DNA of 37,707 nt from Cloacimonetes bacterium SCGC AAA252-N17 (GCA_000404785.1 ASNI01000017.1:1-37707); one strand, 5' to 3'. Positions 22,987 through 32,373 are shown, counted from the first letter of the stretch. Notes: generated by a model not told the origin, from the letters alone. Program-made: numbers and translations.

Positions 22987-24615
22987 TTATGGGATGAGGT
23001 TTAAAATATCATTATCCTTGATACAACGAATAGAATAACCCAATGTCTTATAGTCAAAATTACGACCTACTCCAGAACTAGTGTAACACAATCTCCTATA
23101 CCACACTAAGCTGCTACCGAACTTGCTAGAAGACCAAAAATTCGCAGAGTAACCAATATCGCTGAAGCCATCATTAAGGAAAACTAAACGATAGCCACCG
23201 GGCAACGCGGTGAAGCCACTCTCATTAGTAGCACCAATGTTAGGACTTGCCCAATGCTCAAAACCACTTTCTTTCATCTTTCCACCCGCAATAATGATAC
23301 CACCAAGATAGCCCTCCAATATCTGCCAGTCTTCATCTGTTGGGACATGCCAGCCCTCTGGTGCAATTCCACGACTATCACTGACAGCATACCAGTTATA
23401 CAAATGTCCGTATATAGATCCGTTTTCTATGTCATTATTATAATTACACCATGCGCCAGTGCTTAATTCAACCCATGTAACACTGTCTGTAATGTAAGGA
23501 ATGGGATCTCCATTGCGGTAATGTGTTACTTTAAGGTTTTCAGTTATCCATTGCTGGTCACCTATTTTTATTGTTTGGTACACATTTCCGTCAATATCTG
23601 TTACTGTGCTTGTTCCTCCACTTGTAGTTGTGAATTCCCAGACATCACTTGTAGTAAAATTTCCATGGTCATCATATGCTTTTATCTTCCAAGTATAGGT
23701 TGTTTCTTCACTCAAAGCCCCAGGATGGTAGGTTGTCTCGCTGAGTCCGCTATTAACGAGCGGTGGGTTTGATGAAATTCCAAAATATACATTATAGGTT
23801 AATGGATCATCATCAGGGTCAGTGCATATCCAAGATAAATTTGTGTTTATGGATATCAATGTACTATTATTAGATGGTGATGGATTATTTGGCTTATCTG
23901 GTGGATGATTCGATCCACTATCCTTGACACATCTAATTGAATAACCGTTTCTTTTATTTATACCAGTCTTACCTGCGCCTTGAGAAGCGTATCTTAATTT
24001 CCTACTCCAAGCATTAGTGATGCTGTATCCGCTTGATGACCAAAAGTATGAGAAGAATCCAATATAATTGAAATCACCACTAACTAAGTATCGGTAACCA
24101 CCAGGCAATCCTGTAAAGCCACTTTCATTTGTTGCACCAGTATTTGGTTCATACCATAATCCATCTCCTACCTCGATAGTACCTGTCTCTTTCATTTTCC
24201 CGCCTGCTACGGTGCTTCCACCAAGATAATCTACTAATATTTGCCACTCATCATCTGTTGATACATGCCATCCTTCCGGCGCAATTCCACGGTCGTCATC
24301 GACTGCGTACCAGTTATATAAATGACCGTATATAGCGCCGTTTACTGCATCATTGTTATAGTTACACCATGCACCATTAAAACAATCAAACCAATTATAA
24401 TTTCCAGTTACTTCAGGAATAGGATCTCCATTTCTGTAATGAGTCACTTTTAGATTTTCCGCCATCCATACCTGGTCACCAATTTTTACTGTTTTGTATA
24501 TATTACCATCAATATCAGTTACGGTTGTTTGATTATTAGGTCCTGTGGTTTTATCACATGAGATTAATGACAATATAAGTTTTATTGAAAATAACAGAAT
24601 TATTAGTTTCCTCAT
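22987..24615 (-). CDS. lipoprotein with two FISUMP domains separated by a fibronectin-like domain
   Basis: 542 residues, ATG at 24615 after AGGAG, with signal and lipobox MRKLIILLFSIKLILSLISC. Two Fib_succ_major copies (about 30-235 and 335-535) share VTDIDGN.YxTxKIGDQ, ENLKVTHYRNGDPIP, GAWCNYNND, YGHLYNWYAV, RGIAPEGWHV.TD, GLPGGY/ALPGGY, FWSS and GYSIRCxKD. A type III fibronectin-like segment sits between them (about 238-330: PDKPNNPSPSNNSTL, DDDPLTYNVYFG, TTYTWKIKAYDDHGN, WEFTTT). The two copies are so alike that recent internal duplication is likely. Cell-surface role in this family is unknown. It is related to the single-domain protein at 3460-4452. Confidence 0.9.
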   Translation of the reverse strand: MRKLIILLFSIKLILSLISCDKTTGPNNQTTVTDIDGNIYKTVKIGDQVWMAENLKVTHYRNGDPIPEVTGNYNWFDCFNGAWCNYNNDAVNGAIYGHLYNWYAVDDDRGIAPEGWHVSTDDEWQILVDYLGGSTVAGGKMKETGTIEVGDGLWYEPNTGATNESGFTGLPGGYRYLVSGDFNYIGFFSYFWSSSGYSITNAWSRKLRYASQGAGKTGINKRNGYSIRCVKDSGSNHPPDKPNNPSPSNNSTLISINTNLSWICTDPDDDPLTYNVYFGISSNPPLVNSGLSETTYHPGALSEETTYTWKIKAYDDHGNFTTSDVWEFTTTSGGTSTVTDIDGNVYQTIKIGDQQWITENLKVTHYRNGDPIPYITDSVTWVELSTGAWCNYNNDIENGSIYGHLYNWYAVSDSRGIAPEGWHVPTDEDWQILEGYLGGIIIAGGKMKESGFEHWASPNIGATNESGFTALPGGYRLVFLNDGFSDIGYSANFWSSSKFGSSLVWYRRLCYTSSGVGRNFDYKTLGYSIRCIKDNDILNLIP

Positions 24616-24659
24616 TTTATATCAACTCTCCTTTCATAATTTATTTCATAGTATTCTTT

Positions 24660-25238
24660 TTATAAATTCGTGAAATAGTCTAAAACCTTGTCCAACATGC
24701 TTTCTCTTTTTGGACCAGAAGTAGAAAGAACCTGTGAGAACTCGATCCATTTCACCGGTTTGATGCCGCACAATTTCAACGTGACCTTTATCACAGTTTG
24801 CTTAACAGGTGCCTTTGCGTATAGATTGTAGAATATTTTCGGGGAATTCATTGTTGAAATGACTGTCGCAGATCTACCTTTTAATTTTGGCGTAGGCATC
24901 ATACCTTTAAAGTCATAGGTTTCTTTCTTCAGTAAGACTTTATCAAAAAAGCCTTTAAGAATTGCCGGGACTCCACCCCACCAGATCGGGAAGATGAAAA
25001 CCAGGTGTTCGGCATCTTTGATCTTTGCAAGATATTCCCCTACCTTCGGATCAAGATACTCGCCGTCGGAATACTTCGCCAGCTCTTCGCGAGTAAGAAC
25101 CGGGTTGAAACCCTCTTCATTCAAATTAATGAGTTCAACCTCATGACCAGCGTGTTTCAAGCCTTCAAGAGTATTATCGAGTATAGCTTTGTTAAAACTT
25201 CCTTCATAAGGATGAGCATAGATAATAAGGACTTTCAT
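24660..25238 (-). CDS. NAD(P)H:quinone oxidoreductase / flavodoxin-fold protein (NQO1/KefF/MdaB-like)
   Basis: About 192 residues of flavodoxin-like fold: KVLIIYAHPYEGSFNKAI at the start (FMN/FAD phosphate region), then DAEHLVFIFPIWWGGVPAILKGFFDKVL, the signature of Flavodoxin_2 quinone reductases, and a later GRSATVISTMNSP. Such enzymes reduce quinones or other acceptors with NAD(P)H in the cytosol. Two ATGs are adjacent; the second (25238) is better spaced from AGGAG. It lies just downstream of the small membrane protein gene and is probably co-transcribed with it. Confidence 0.88.
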   Translation of the reverse strand: MKVLIIYAHPYEGSFNKAILDNTLEGLKHAGHEVELINLNEEGFNPVLTREELAKYSDGEYLDPKVGEYLAKIKDAEHLVFIFPIWWGGVPAILKGFFDKVLLKKETYDFKGMMPTPKLKGRSATVISTMNSPKIFYNLYAKAPVKQTVIKVTLKLCGIKPVKWIEFSQVLSTSGPKRESMLDKVLDYFTNL

Positions 25239-25276
25239 CATTGCTCCTTGCTACATAAATTTTGATATGAGAATAT

Positions 25277-25660
25277 TTATTGTCTTACTCCCATTTTAGA
25301 TTGGATGACTGCCATCAGTTTATCCAGCTCATCCGTTCCGATACGAAATGCTCTTCCGTTTGTCAATTTCAATTCAACTGCATCCAAACCTGCAACATTA
25401 TACATTTGTCCACCAGGTATAAGCCGAATACCAAAACCGTAGTACCATTTATTTCGAACTTTTTCTGCAGATTTGATAATAGTAAATGGTATATTTTTTC
25501 GAATCGGTCCGGAACCGAAAGCAACATAAATTTTTTCCGAGCTGACCTTTACAACCAGTGAATTAAAGAGATACAAAGCTACAACTATTAAAATAAAAAC
25601 AACAACATTGATCCAGTTGAATCCGAATCTGTACATCAAAAACAACATGAAAAGCAGCAC
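25277..25660 (-). CDS. small membrane protein, PH-like soluble part
   Basis: About 127 residues. Two hydrophobic segments at the N-terminus (about residues 1-10 and 17-33) are followed by a soluble beta-rich portion (VKVSSEKIYVAFGSGPIRKNIPF, YYGFGIRLIPGGQMYNVAGLDAVELKLTNGRAFRIGTDELDKLMAVIQ) that resembles bacterial PH-like membrane proteins. The frame opens at a stop 33 bases upstream and offers only a GTG at 25660 or ATGs at 25648 and 25636, none with a clear ribosome site, so the start is uncertain and the first hydrophobic segment may be longer. Function unknown. Confidence 0.6.
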   Translation of the reverse strand: MLLFMLFLMYRFGFNWINVVVFILIVVALYLFNSLVVKVSSEKIYVAFGSGPIRKNIPFTIIKSAEKVRNKWYYGFGIRLIPGGQMYNVAGLDAVELKLTNGRAFRIGTDELDKLMAVIQSKMGVRQ

Positions 25661-25793
25661 TGCAATGATTATCCAGAAAAATATCTTACTTCTCTATGTG
25701 TGTTGATATAAATATATCATATTAACTCCTGTTTTTTTCAAGTATGATATCACACGCAGTTTGAGGATCTCTTTCTCTTACTTGATTATTTTC

Positions 25794-27560
25794 TCAATAG
25801 AAATATCTTGTTTTATCCACAAATATATTATGTGTTTTATATGGTTCAATATCTAATATACAAATATTTGCCTTAAATAATTGTTTCTTAATAATACGAA
25901 TATTACGTATTATTCCGTCATTACCTAATCTATTTCTTAATGTATCTTGAAATCCCAAAATATAAGTGTCCCAATTTTTATTCTCATAATCAAGATCATA
26001 TTGTACCCCCCAAAATACTTTATTATCTTTAATCTTCCGATTTTCTATTAATATTTTATCATTTCTTTTTCTATATTCTTCAGTGTATTCTAACAAACCT
26101 ATATAAATTTTTCCACCATTTGTGTTCAAGAAGCTTGCAATATTTTTTATTAATCCAAAAAAAACTTTATCAGATACTTCACGATACCCATTATCTAGAT
26201 AATTATTAATATCAAATGCAAACGAACCCTTGAATTCACGATTAGATTCTTCATCTCTAAAAATCTCCTCAAGCATATTTTTATCATAATCTTCAATTTC
26301 ATCGATAGTTAAACTATTATCATTTATTAAAGAAATTAAATCACCCTTTGTCAGTAATTCAACAATTCCAGAATCGAAAGAATATATATCTTTGAATTCT
26401 TTTTTCAAAATATTAGTCGCTAGAACCAAATTCCTGAGTTTATTAAGATCAATAATATTATTAATACCCTTATTATTTTCTAACTCCATTTTATATAGAA
26501 TATTAAAATCTTGAACATCAAATGAATCGATTTTCGATAGGATAATATAATATTTTTCAAATAATTTCAAAGCTGGAAAAATTTCCTCAAACTTTTTCCT
26601 TTTTTGTAGATGATATGATAAATTTTTCTTCGCATCCTTTTTTAAAATACTAATTTTCTCTTTTGTTTTTTGTTTCTTATCAATTGTAGCAATAAATGTG
26701 TAATAATCAATATATGTTTGAATTAAAACAATCTTCTTTATTGGAGATTTTTCCATATATTCAAGGGATAATGTAAAATATTGAATAATATCTTTAATAT
26801 TATCAGAAATTACTGCATAATATTCATATATTCTTGCAATTAAAATGTTTTTATCAATAATCCATTCATTAATTTTAATATTCGTAATTGTATATTTTAA
26901 GGATAGTTCGAAATCTTTCCTTGATATTCTTTCTATAATTTCTCTATATAATAAGTTTTCATATGATAGAACCCAATTAGCATTTTCACACTCATAGTAT
27001 TGTTTTAGTTTACTTTGTAATTCACTATTAGGATAACAAATCCATCTATTAAATGTTGATTGAATCACTTCTTTGTCTTTAATTATATCATTAATTTTTT
27101 TATAATATGGATTTTTTGTATTCAATCTTTTAATTTCAGGAGGTATAGAATTATATAATACTTTTACATTAAAAGATGTAATAATTTTATCATTGATATA
27201 TTTTTCAAATTCGAATCCAACTTCCCATCTCTCTCTTAATGCTTTATACTCGCAACCATCCTCACCTTTGAAATAAATCAAATTTTCATCAATACTTAGA
27301 TAGGAAAATTTATGTATGCCTATATCCTGGTGATAGTAATATTGTGTATAAACAGGATATTTTTCTTCATCTCGCACATCATTTGAAAATCTAACCTTTA
27401 TTTGATTAGGTAATTCAGCATTATTTCTTATTTCATTTCTCAATTGAATTTGCATCAGTTTAAAGGGTAAAAACACTGTTTCTTTACTATCAACTAATCT
27501 TAATATTAGAGAACCATCATAAGTTCTCTTTATTATCTCAGCCCAAATGAATTCATTCAC
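25794..27560 (-). CDS. Schlafen AlbA_2-domain protein with novel N-terminal half; in-frame TGA near its end
   Basis: 588 residues from a GTG at 27560 (GGAGG just upstream). Residues about 435-588 are an AlbA_2 (Schlafen) domain: DEESNREFKGSFAFDI, GLIKNIASFLNTNGGKIYIGL and KTHNIFVDKTRYFY. Residues 1-145 look beta-rich (AEIIKRTYDGSLILRLVDSKETVFLPF) and 150-420 helical and repeat-like; I recognise neither. Translation past the TGA at 25794-25796 stays open for 23 codons to TAA at 25722, giving ENNQVRERDPQTACDIILEKNRS, which resembles the usual end of AlbA_2 domains (ReGnxTre). So the TGA probably interrupts a longer gene by mutation or sequence error. Other genes here use TGA normally as stop. 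The DNA is very AT-rich compared with tldD/E upstream, pointing to horizontal gain. Role unknown; Schlafen-like proteins often occur in regulation or defence. Confidence 0.72.
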   Translation of the reverse strand: MNEFIWAEIIKRTYDGSLILRLVDSKETVFLPFKLMQIQLRNEIRNNAELPNQIKVRFSNDVRDEEKYPVYTQYYYHQDIGIHKFSYLSIDENLIYFKGEDGCEYKALRERWEVGFEFEKYINDKIITSFNVKVLYNSIPPEIKRLNTKNPYYKKINDIIKDKEVIQSTFNRWICYPNSELQSKLKQYYECENANWVLSYENLLYREIIERISRKDFELSLKYTITNIKINEWIIDKNILIARIYEYYAVISDNIKDIIQYFTLSLEYMEKSPIKKIVLIQTYIDYYTFIATIDKKQKTKEKISILKKDAKKNLSYHLQKRKKFEEIFPALKLFEKYYIILSKIDSFDVQDFNILYKMELENNKGINNIIDLNKLRNLVLATNILKKEFKDIYSFDSGIVELLTKGDLISLINDNSLTIDEIEDYDKNMLEEIFRDEESNREFKGSFAFDINNYLDNGYREVSDKVFFGLIKNIASFLNTNGGKIYIGLLEYTEEYRKRNDKILIENRKIKDNKVFWGVQYDLDYENKNWDTYILGFQDTLRNRLGNDGIIRNIRIIKKQLFKANICILDIEPYKTHNIFVDKTRYFY

Positions 27561-27581
27561 ATTACCTCCATATATTTTAAT

Positions 27582-28877
27582 TTATTTTCCTGATATTGTT
27601 ATCCCTTTCACCTGTATCCAGGGATAAATTTCGCTGCCGTAATCGATTCTCTCTTTAGAGATATTTACAATATTGTTTATCATTTCCGCAAGGTTACCTG
27701 CGATCATTGTCTCATTAACAGGTTTAGTAATTTTCCCATTTTCAATAAGATAGCTGTTCTTTGCGACACCCGAAAAATCTCCATTATCACTGGGATTGCC
27801 ACCAGCAAATCTACAGAGCAGCAATCCTTTATCAATCGATGAAACCATCTTTTCAAAATCGGAAGTTCCCGGTTCAACAATGTAGCATCCACCGCTATTC
27901 ACCGCTTTGGGTTTGCCGGTTTTATTAGCTCCATACTGAGACAGCAGGAAGGACTTCAGCACACCTTTATCAATAACAGTCATATTTTGAGCTTCAAATC
28001 CATCTCTGGTGAAGAAATAATTCTTTGCGATCTCAGGAGAGCGTGGGTAGGAGTGCAGAGTCAGAGATTCATTTGCAATTTTTTCATTCAGTTTATCTTT
28101 GTAGATCGAACTACCGGAAATAAGTGAATAATCGTATAGATACATCGTGATATATTCTATAAATGATGAAAGGCAGTCGGGTGTGATGATCACATCGCCA
28201 ACCATTTTTCCGGGGAAGGCAGAAGTATGTATCTGCTCTCCGGATTGTTTGAGAAGCATATCAACAGAAGCATATTCGTGAAGGGGCTTATCCAACTCTT
28301 TTGATGAAAATCCAGAATAATTGAAGGAAGATACTTTTTCGCGTTCCTTTGAAGTGAACGTCACGGAAAAGGAATACATACCGCGGTTTCCTGCAAAATC
28401 AACACCATTTGAATTCTGAATAAGTATGTTGGATTGTGTGAAGTCAACGATCGCCTGATCGATCATTGTTTTGGGATAGCGTTCTTTTTCATACAGAACA
28501 AAATCATGTAATCTGTCATACATCACATCGAGATCGGCTTTTTCCCTGCCTGAGGTAAATTCCTTTGGCGGCTGCTTATCAGCAATATCATTTGCTTTAT
28601 CCGGCAAGGAGGACTGGGCAAGTTCAATGACTTGATCAACTGCCCTATCAATGGAACCTTCATCCTTCTTATTGATCTTCAGATCGCCTTTTTGATCATT
28701 GATAATAGCTTTGAGAAGAATGCTTGTGTCAAAGGTGGTTCGCAAAAGTTTCATCTCACCTGCATCGACATTGAGCTCGTGTTTTTTGTTGTATTTCAGA
28801 TAGCATTGAGCTTTTTCGGCGCCCTTTGTGAGCATTCTATCAATACAATATTTTACCAATTCTCTATCTGATTTCAT
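27582..28877 (-). CDS. tldE: TldD/PmbA-family protease subunit, TldE-like
   Basis: 431 residues of the PmbA/TldE type (called pmbA in E. coli). Typical regions are LKYNKKHELNVDAGEMKLLRTTFDTSILLKAI at the start, then VDFTQSNILIQNSNGVDF, GKMVGDVIITPDCLSSFIEYI and near the end VEPGTSDFEKMVSSIDKGLLLCRFAGGNPSDNGDFSGVAKNSYLIENGKI. The HExxxH zinc site is absent, as expected for the non-catalytic partner that pairs with TldD. The start ATG overlaps the tldD stop by one base (TAATG), and its GGAGG ribosome site is within the last codons of tldD. The heterodimer cleaves unfolded or small peptides and is known for microcin B17 maturation. Confidence 0.9.
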   Translation of the reverse strand: MKSDRELVKYCIDRMLTKGAEKAQCYLKYNKKHELNVDAGEMKLLRTTFDTSILLKAIINDQKGDLKINKKDEGSIDRAVDQVIELAQSSLPDKANDIADKQPPKEFTSGREKADLDVMYDRLHDFVLYEKERYPKTMIDQAIVDFTQSNILIQNSNGVDFAGNRGMYSFSVTFTSKEREKVSSFNYSGFSSKELDKPLHEYASVDMLLKQSGEQIHTSAFPGKMVGDVIITPDCLSSFIEYITMYLYDYSLISGSSIYKDKLNEKIANESLTLHSYPRSPEIAKNYFFTRDGFEAQNMTVIDKGVLKSFLLSQYGANKTGKPKAVNSGGCYIVEPGTSDFEKMVSSIDKGLLLCRFAGGNPSDNGDFSGVAKNSYLIENGKITKPVNETMIAGNLAEMINNIVNISKERIDYGSEIYPWIQVKGITISGK

Positions 28878-30256
28878 TATTTACCTCCAATATTGACTTT
28901 GCATTTCAGTGCAGGACCGCCCATGCCGACCGGGATATACTGCTTTTTACCGCACATACCGCCGCAAGACCATGCCATATCATCAGAAACCATTGTGATA
29001 GTTTTCAACATATTAAATGCAACACCGGAGATTGTAGTATCTTTGATCGCATTTCCGAGTTTGCCGTTTTTGATCTCATAACCCTTAACAATACCGAACA
29101 TGAATTCACTGGTGGAATCCGCCTCCCCGTTTGATGACTTCATAAGGTAGTACCCGTCATCAATTGATGCGATCATATCTTCAAGTTTATCTTTTCCTGG
29201 AATTATTGCGGTATTTCTCATGCGGATGATCGGTTCATCGGAATAGGCATAGGCACGTGCATTACCAGTCGGTTTTACACCAAAATGCTGAGCAGATTCC
29301 TTGTTTTGCATGAAGGTTTTCAGAATCCCATTCTCTATGAGAACTGCATCTTCTGCCTGTGTTCCTTCATCATCCACGAATACAGGGATCGGGCAAGGTT
29401 CACCCATTGCAGTATGTGCAAAATCAACCATAGTAATGATCGGACTGGCAACCTGTTTATTCAGATAATCCGCAGCTATGGAACCGCTAAGCACAATATC
29501 AGCTTCGACTGTATGCCCGATAGCTTCGTGAGCAAGAATGCCTGCAAGATCAGGTCCGAAAATACAATCTGCGATACCTGCTTTTGTATATACACCTTCG
29601 GATTTTTTCTTCAAGTGTTCATATTGCGTATTGATCTTTTCAAACAGGTCTTCGGGTTTACTGAAGATGTTTTCAAATTGTCCGAATCCGCCGAATATCT
29701 CATACAGTTCAAAGGGTTGCCCATCCTTTGCAAGATTTAATGACGTATAAATGAGCGTTCTTGGAACCATTGAATACGCCTGCGAACCTTCTGAAGTGAG
29801 TAGCGCTTTTTCCATTTCAAGAGAACGATATACCGTGGTTCGGGCAGTTAAGTCTGGGTATTTTTTCTCAATATAACCATCAATTTCTCTGAGGAATTCG
29901 ATCATATCTTTTTGGGTTTTTCTCTTTTGATTGGTCTTAAAATCTTTTTCAGCCGTGCCGATGGAAATAGGAAAAGGTTCTTTGTTTTTACGTTCTCTGT
30001 CATTGAGATACAGCGCATTCTCTGTAGCAGCTTTGATTACCGTTTTAACAGTTTCGTCTGCGATCGTAGGGTTGGATGAAAATCCCCACACACCTTTTTT
30101 ATAGACGCGTGCGGACACTCCACTTTCGGAACTTCTGTTATTCCCCATTATATCGCCATTTACTATTGAAATAGCACAATTTCTATTTTCCTGTATCCGC
30201 AATTCAGTATATTCGGAAAACAGGTTATTATATTTTGAGATATCTTTTTCTATCAT
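28877..30256 (-). CDS. tldD: metalloprotease TldD
   Basis: 459 residues with the zinc-binding HEAIGHTVEAD (HExxxH, about residues 238-243), the hallmark of catalytic TldD subunits. Other features are the N-terminal VSARVYKKGVWGFSSN, the NARAYAYSDEPIIRMRNTAIIPG block and the C-terminal MVSDDMAWSCGGMCGKKQYIPVGMGGPAL. It precedes tldE with a one-base overlap and follows the ABC permease by 13 bp, so all four genes form one operon. Known substrates of TldD/E are small peptides such as microcin B17 precursors and CcdA; no precursor peptide gene is visible here. Confidence 0.95.
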   Translation of the reverse strand: MIEKDISKYNNLFSEYTELRIQENRNCAISIVNGDIMGNNRSSESGVSARVYKKGVWGFSSNPTIADETVKTVIKAATENALYLNDRERKNKEPFPISIGTAEKDFKTNQKRKTQKDMIEFLREIDGYIEKKYPDLTARTTVYRSLEMEKALLTSEGSQAYSMVPRTLIYTSLNLAKDGQPFELYEIFGGFGQFENIFSKPEDLFEKINTQYEHLKKKSEGVYTKAGIADCIFGPDLAGILAHEAIGHTVEADIVLSGSIAADYLNKQVASPIITMVDFAHTAMGEPCPIPVFVDDEGTQAEDAVLIENGILKTFMQNKESAQHFGVKPTGNARAYAYSDEPIIRMRNTAIIPGKDKLEDMIASIDDGYYLMKSSNGEADSTSEFMFGIVKGYEIKNGKLGNAIKDTTISGVAFNMLKTITMVSDDMAWSCGGMCGKKQYIPVGMGGPALKCKVNIGGK

Positions 30257-30269
30257 GAAAACTCCTTTT

Positions 30270-31511
30270 TTATATTCTAAATAAAATCTTTTCGCTTTTG
30301 AACATCTTGATCATGAAATAGATGAGTATTGCTGCAAAGATCAGACTGCTCGCAGCCGCGATCAAAACATTTCCCCATGTGGATGCTTTGATGAATATTG
30401 ATTTAATGCCAACTACCGTATTAATGAATGGAGTGAAATACATCCATGAGGGAACTGTTTCTCCCATAGAGCTTGTGCCGATACTAACGATCAAAACGAT
30501 CATATATAGCGGCATGACCAGACCGGCTGCTTCTTTTGAATTGCGAGCATAGGTGGCACAGATAAGTACCAGTGACACCAGCAAAATTGCAACAGGAATG
30601 AGAATAATTCCAAACTGAACATATTCGTCGAAGGTGAGCATAAAATCAGACATGTTGGCAGAGGAGCGGAATAGGTCTTTAAGAAAAAATCTTCCTGCGA
30701 TCATAAGACCGACAACAGAACTGATCGCACTCGCAAAAGCAGCACACACGACCGCCATCAGCTTTCCAATGATTATTGACGCCCTATCAACTTGATTGAC
30801 AAGTAAAATTGCCAGGGTTCCACGCTCCTTTTCACCGGAAACTGTATCAATGCCAACCTGCATGGAGCTAACAAATAGATATAAAATGATTATGAAAGGT
30901 AGGAGTGTGCCAAGCATTTTTCCGACTTCACTCCCTTTTTTTGCGAGATTCACCTGTTCCGGGGTTAGTGATTCATTTGCAGTGACAGGTGTTAAGATTT
31001 CCGTTGGAATATCAAGAGATTCCAATCTCAATGTTATTAAGGTATCAGCTAGAGAACCAATCGCTTCGTGTGTTCTTCTATAAAAGTAGCTCGAATAATC
31101 GGAAGCCCCATTATAGTAAATATGCACATCAAAGGGCCTTAGCTGTTCGTAAGCATTTTCCATGTTTTCAGGAAAGGTTATCAACAATTGAGCATCTTTT
31201 TCCATAATAAGGTCTTTGGCAGTTGGAATGTAAGCTTCAGGAATTTCATTGATAGTTGCATTCATCTGCTCATTGATTATAGAGATAAATTTTTGATATA
31301 TGGACGATTGTTCCTGAGCTTCGGGAGCAACGAAGATAGTTCCATGATATGATCTTATTTCATCTGATCTGGATTGACTTATCTTTCCCATCACCGTATA
31401 CAAAATTGGAAGCAGCAGAAGAGGAAGCACAACCATAAAAAAGACAGTTCGTTTATCAGTAAAAAGTCGTTTTAATTCTTTTTTCAGGATTATATATGAA
31501 TCACTCCACAT
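30270..31511 (-). CDS. ABC-2 type permease, NatB-like
   Basis: 413 residues starting MWSDSYIILKKELKRLFTDKRTVFFMVVLPLLLLPILY. The ATG at 31511 has GGAGG upstream and overlaps the ATPase stop; a longer frame to 31547 would lie inside the ATPase gene. Topology is one N-terminal membrane helix, an extracytoplasmic region (about 45-205), then five to six membrane helices with VGIDTVSGEKERGTLAILLVNQVDRASIIIGKLMAV, the conserved cytoplasmic ExERxxGT motif of ABC-2/NatB exporters. Such exporters move Na+, drugs or peptides. Substrate is not known; neighbouring tldD/E suggest a peptide-related role by inference only. Confidence 0.87.
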   Translation of the reverse strand: MWSDSYIILKKELKRLFTDKRTVFFMVVLPLLLLPILYTVMGKISQSRSDEIRSYHGTIFVAPEAQEQSSIYQKFISIINEQMNATINEIPEAYIPTAKDLIMEKDAQLLITFPENMENAYEQLRPFDVHIYYNGASDYSSYFYRRTHEAIGSLADTLITLRLESLDIPTEILTPVTANESLTPEQVNLAKKGSEVGKMLGTLLPFIIILYLFVSSMQVGIDTVSGEKERGTLAILLVNQVDRASIIIGKLMAVVCAAFASAISSVVGLMIAGRFFLKDLFRSSANMSDFMLTFDEYVQFGIILIPVAILLVSLVLICATYARNSKEAAGLVMPLYMIVLIVSIGTSSMGETVPSWMYFTPFINTVVGIKSIFIKASTWGNVLIAAASSLIFAAILIYFMIKMFKSEKILFRI

Positions 31512-32253
31512 CTTGCACCTCCAGATATCTGAAGAACACATCTTCAAGATTATGGGCTTGGTTGGATTTCACTATTTCATCAAGGGTTCCTAATTCCTTG
31601 ACCATTCCCTCAATAAGAATTCCGATCTTATCGCAGATCTGCTCTGCAACGCCCATAATATGCGTGGAAATGAGTACAGTTTTCCCCTCTTTTGCATATT
31701 TTTTCAGGAAATCTGTGACATTCTTCGCAGTAATAACATCCAGTCCGTTCGTGGGCTCATCAAAAATAATGACGTCTGGATCATGAATAAGACTTATCGC
31801 AATCGACGTTTTCTGTTTCATTCCTGAAGAGAGTTTATCGATCTTCTTGTGACGGAATTCCTCCATGTGAAGTTCTTTGATGAGAGTCTCTTTTCGCTCT
31901 GCAATTGATGCTTCCGACATCTTGTTCAAGCGTCCGAAGTAATCCATCATGTAGTCCGGAGTGAAAAAGCCATCCAGTTTCATATCACTGGTAAGAAAGC
32001 CGATGATGGAGCGCACTTTCCTGTCATCTTTGAGCACATCATAACCATTGACTTTTATACTGCCTGCTGTCGGTTTGATCAAAGTTGAGATACAGCGAAG
32101 TGTCGTTGTTTTCCCTGCTCCATTTGGACCGAGCAGACCGAAAATCTCACCGGGCTTGCAGGTAAATGTGATTCCTTTTAGTGCTTCTTTATAAGAGACC
32201 GTTCCTTTTTTCTTGTTTTCAAAGACCTTTTTCAGGTCTTGAATTTCTATCAT
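31501..32253 (-). CDS. ABC transporter ATPase, NatA-like
   Basis: 250 residues with Walker A GPNGAGKTT (about 42-50), signature LSSGMKQKTSIAISLIHDP, Walker B VIIFDEPTNGLD and switch LISTHIMG. The sequence is of the exporter class that pairs with ABC-2 permeases (NatA, CcmA and DrrA relatives). Its end overlaps the permease start by 11 bp, so the two are translationally coupled. It is the first gene of the operon leading to tldD and tldE. The tandem-repeat block lies upstream, starting about 100 bp from the ATG. Confidence 0.93.
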   Translation of the reverse strand: MIEIQDLKKVFENKKKGTVSYKEALKGITFTCKPGEIFGLLGPNGAGKTTTLRCISTLIKPTAGSIKVNGYDVLKDDRKVRSIIGFLTSDMKLDGFFTPDYMMDYFGRLNKMSEASIAERKETLIKELHMEEFRHKKIDKLSSGMKQKTSIAISLIHDPDVIIFDEPTNGLDVITAKNVTDFLKKYAKEGKTVLISTHIMGVAEQICDKIGILIEGMVKELGTLDEIVKSNQAHNLEDVFFRYLEVQDVE

Positions 32254-32373
32254 GAGACCACCTTGTTTATTTTTTTTACAAGAGAATTTTAAATTATTTG
32301 TAAACGAATTAAACTACGATTTTTACGTCAAGGAATACAATATTGAATTTGGCATTACTGGACTTCATCAGCC

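Noticed and set aside
25794..25796. TGA recoding as a genome-wide code change
   Set aside because: Several conserved genes in the window end at TGA in tight ATGA overlaps, so TGA is a normal stop here.
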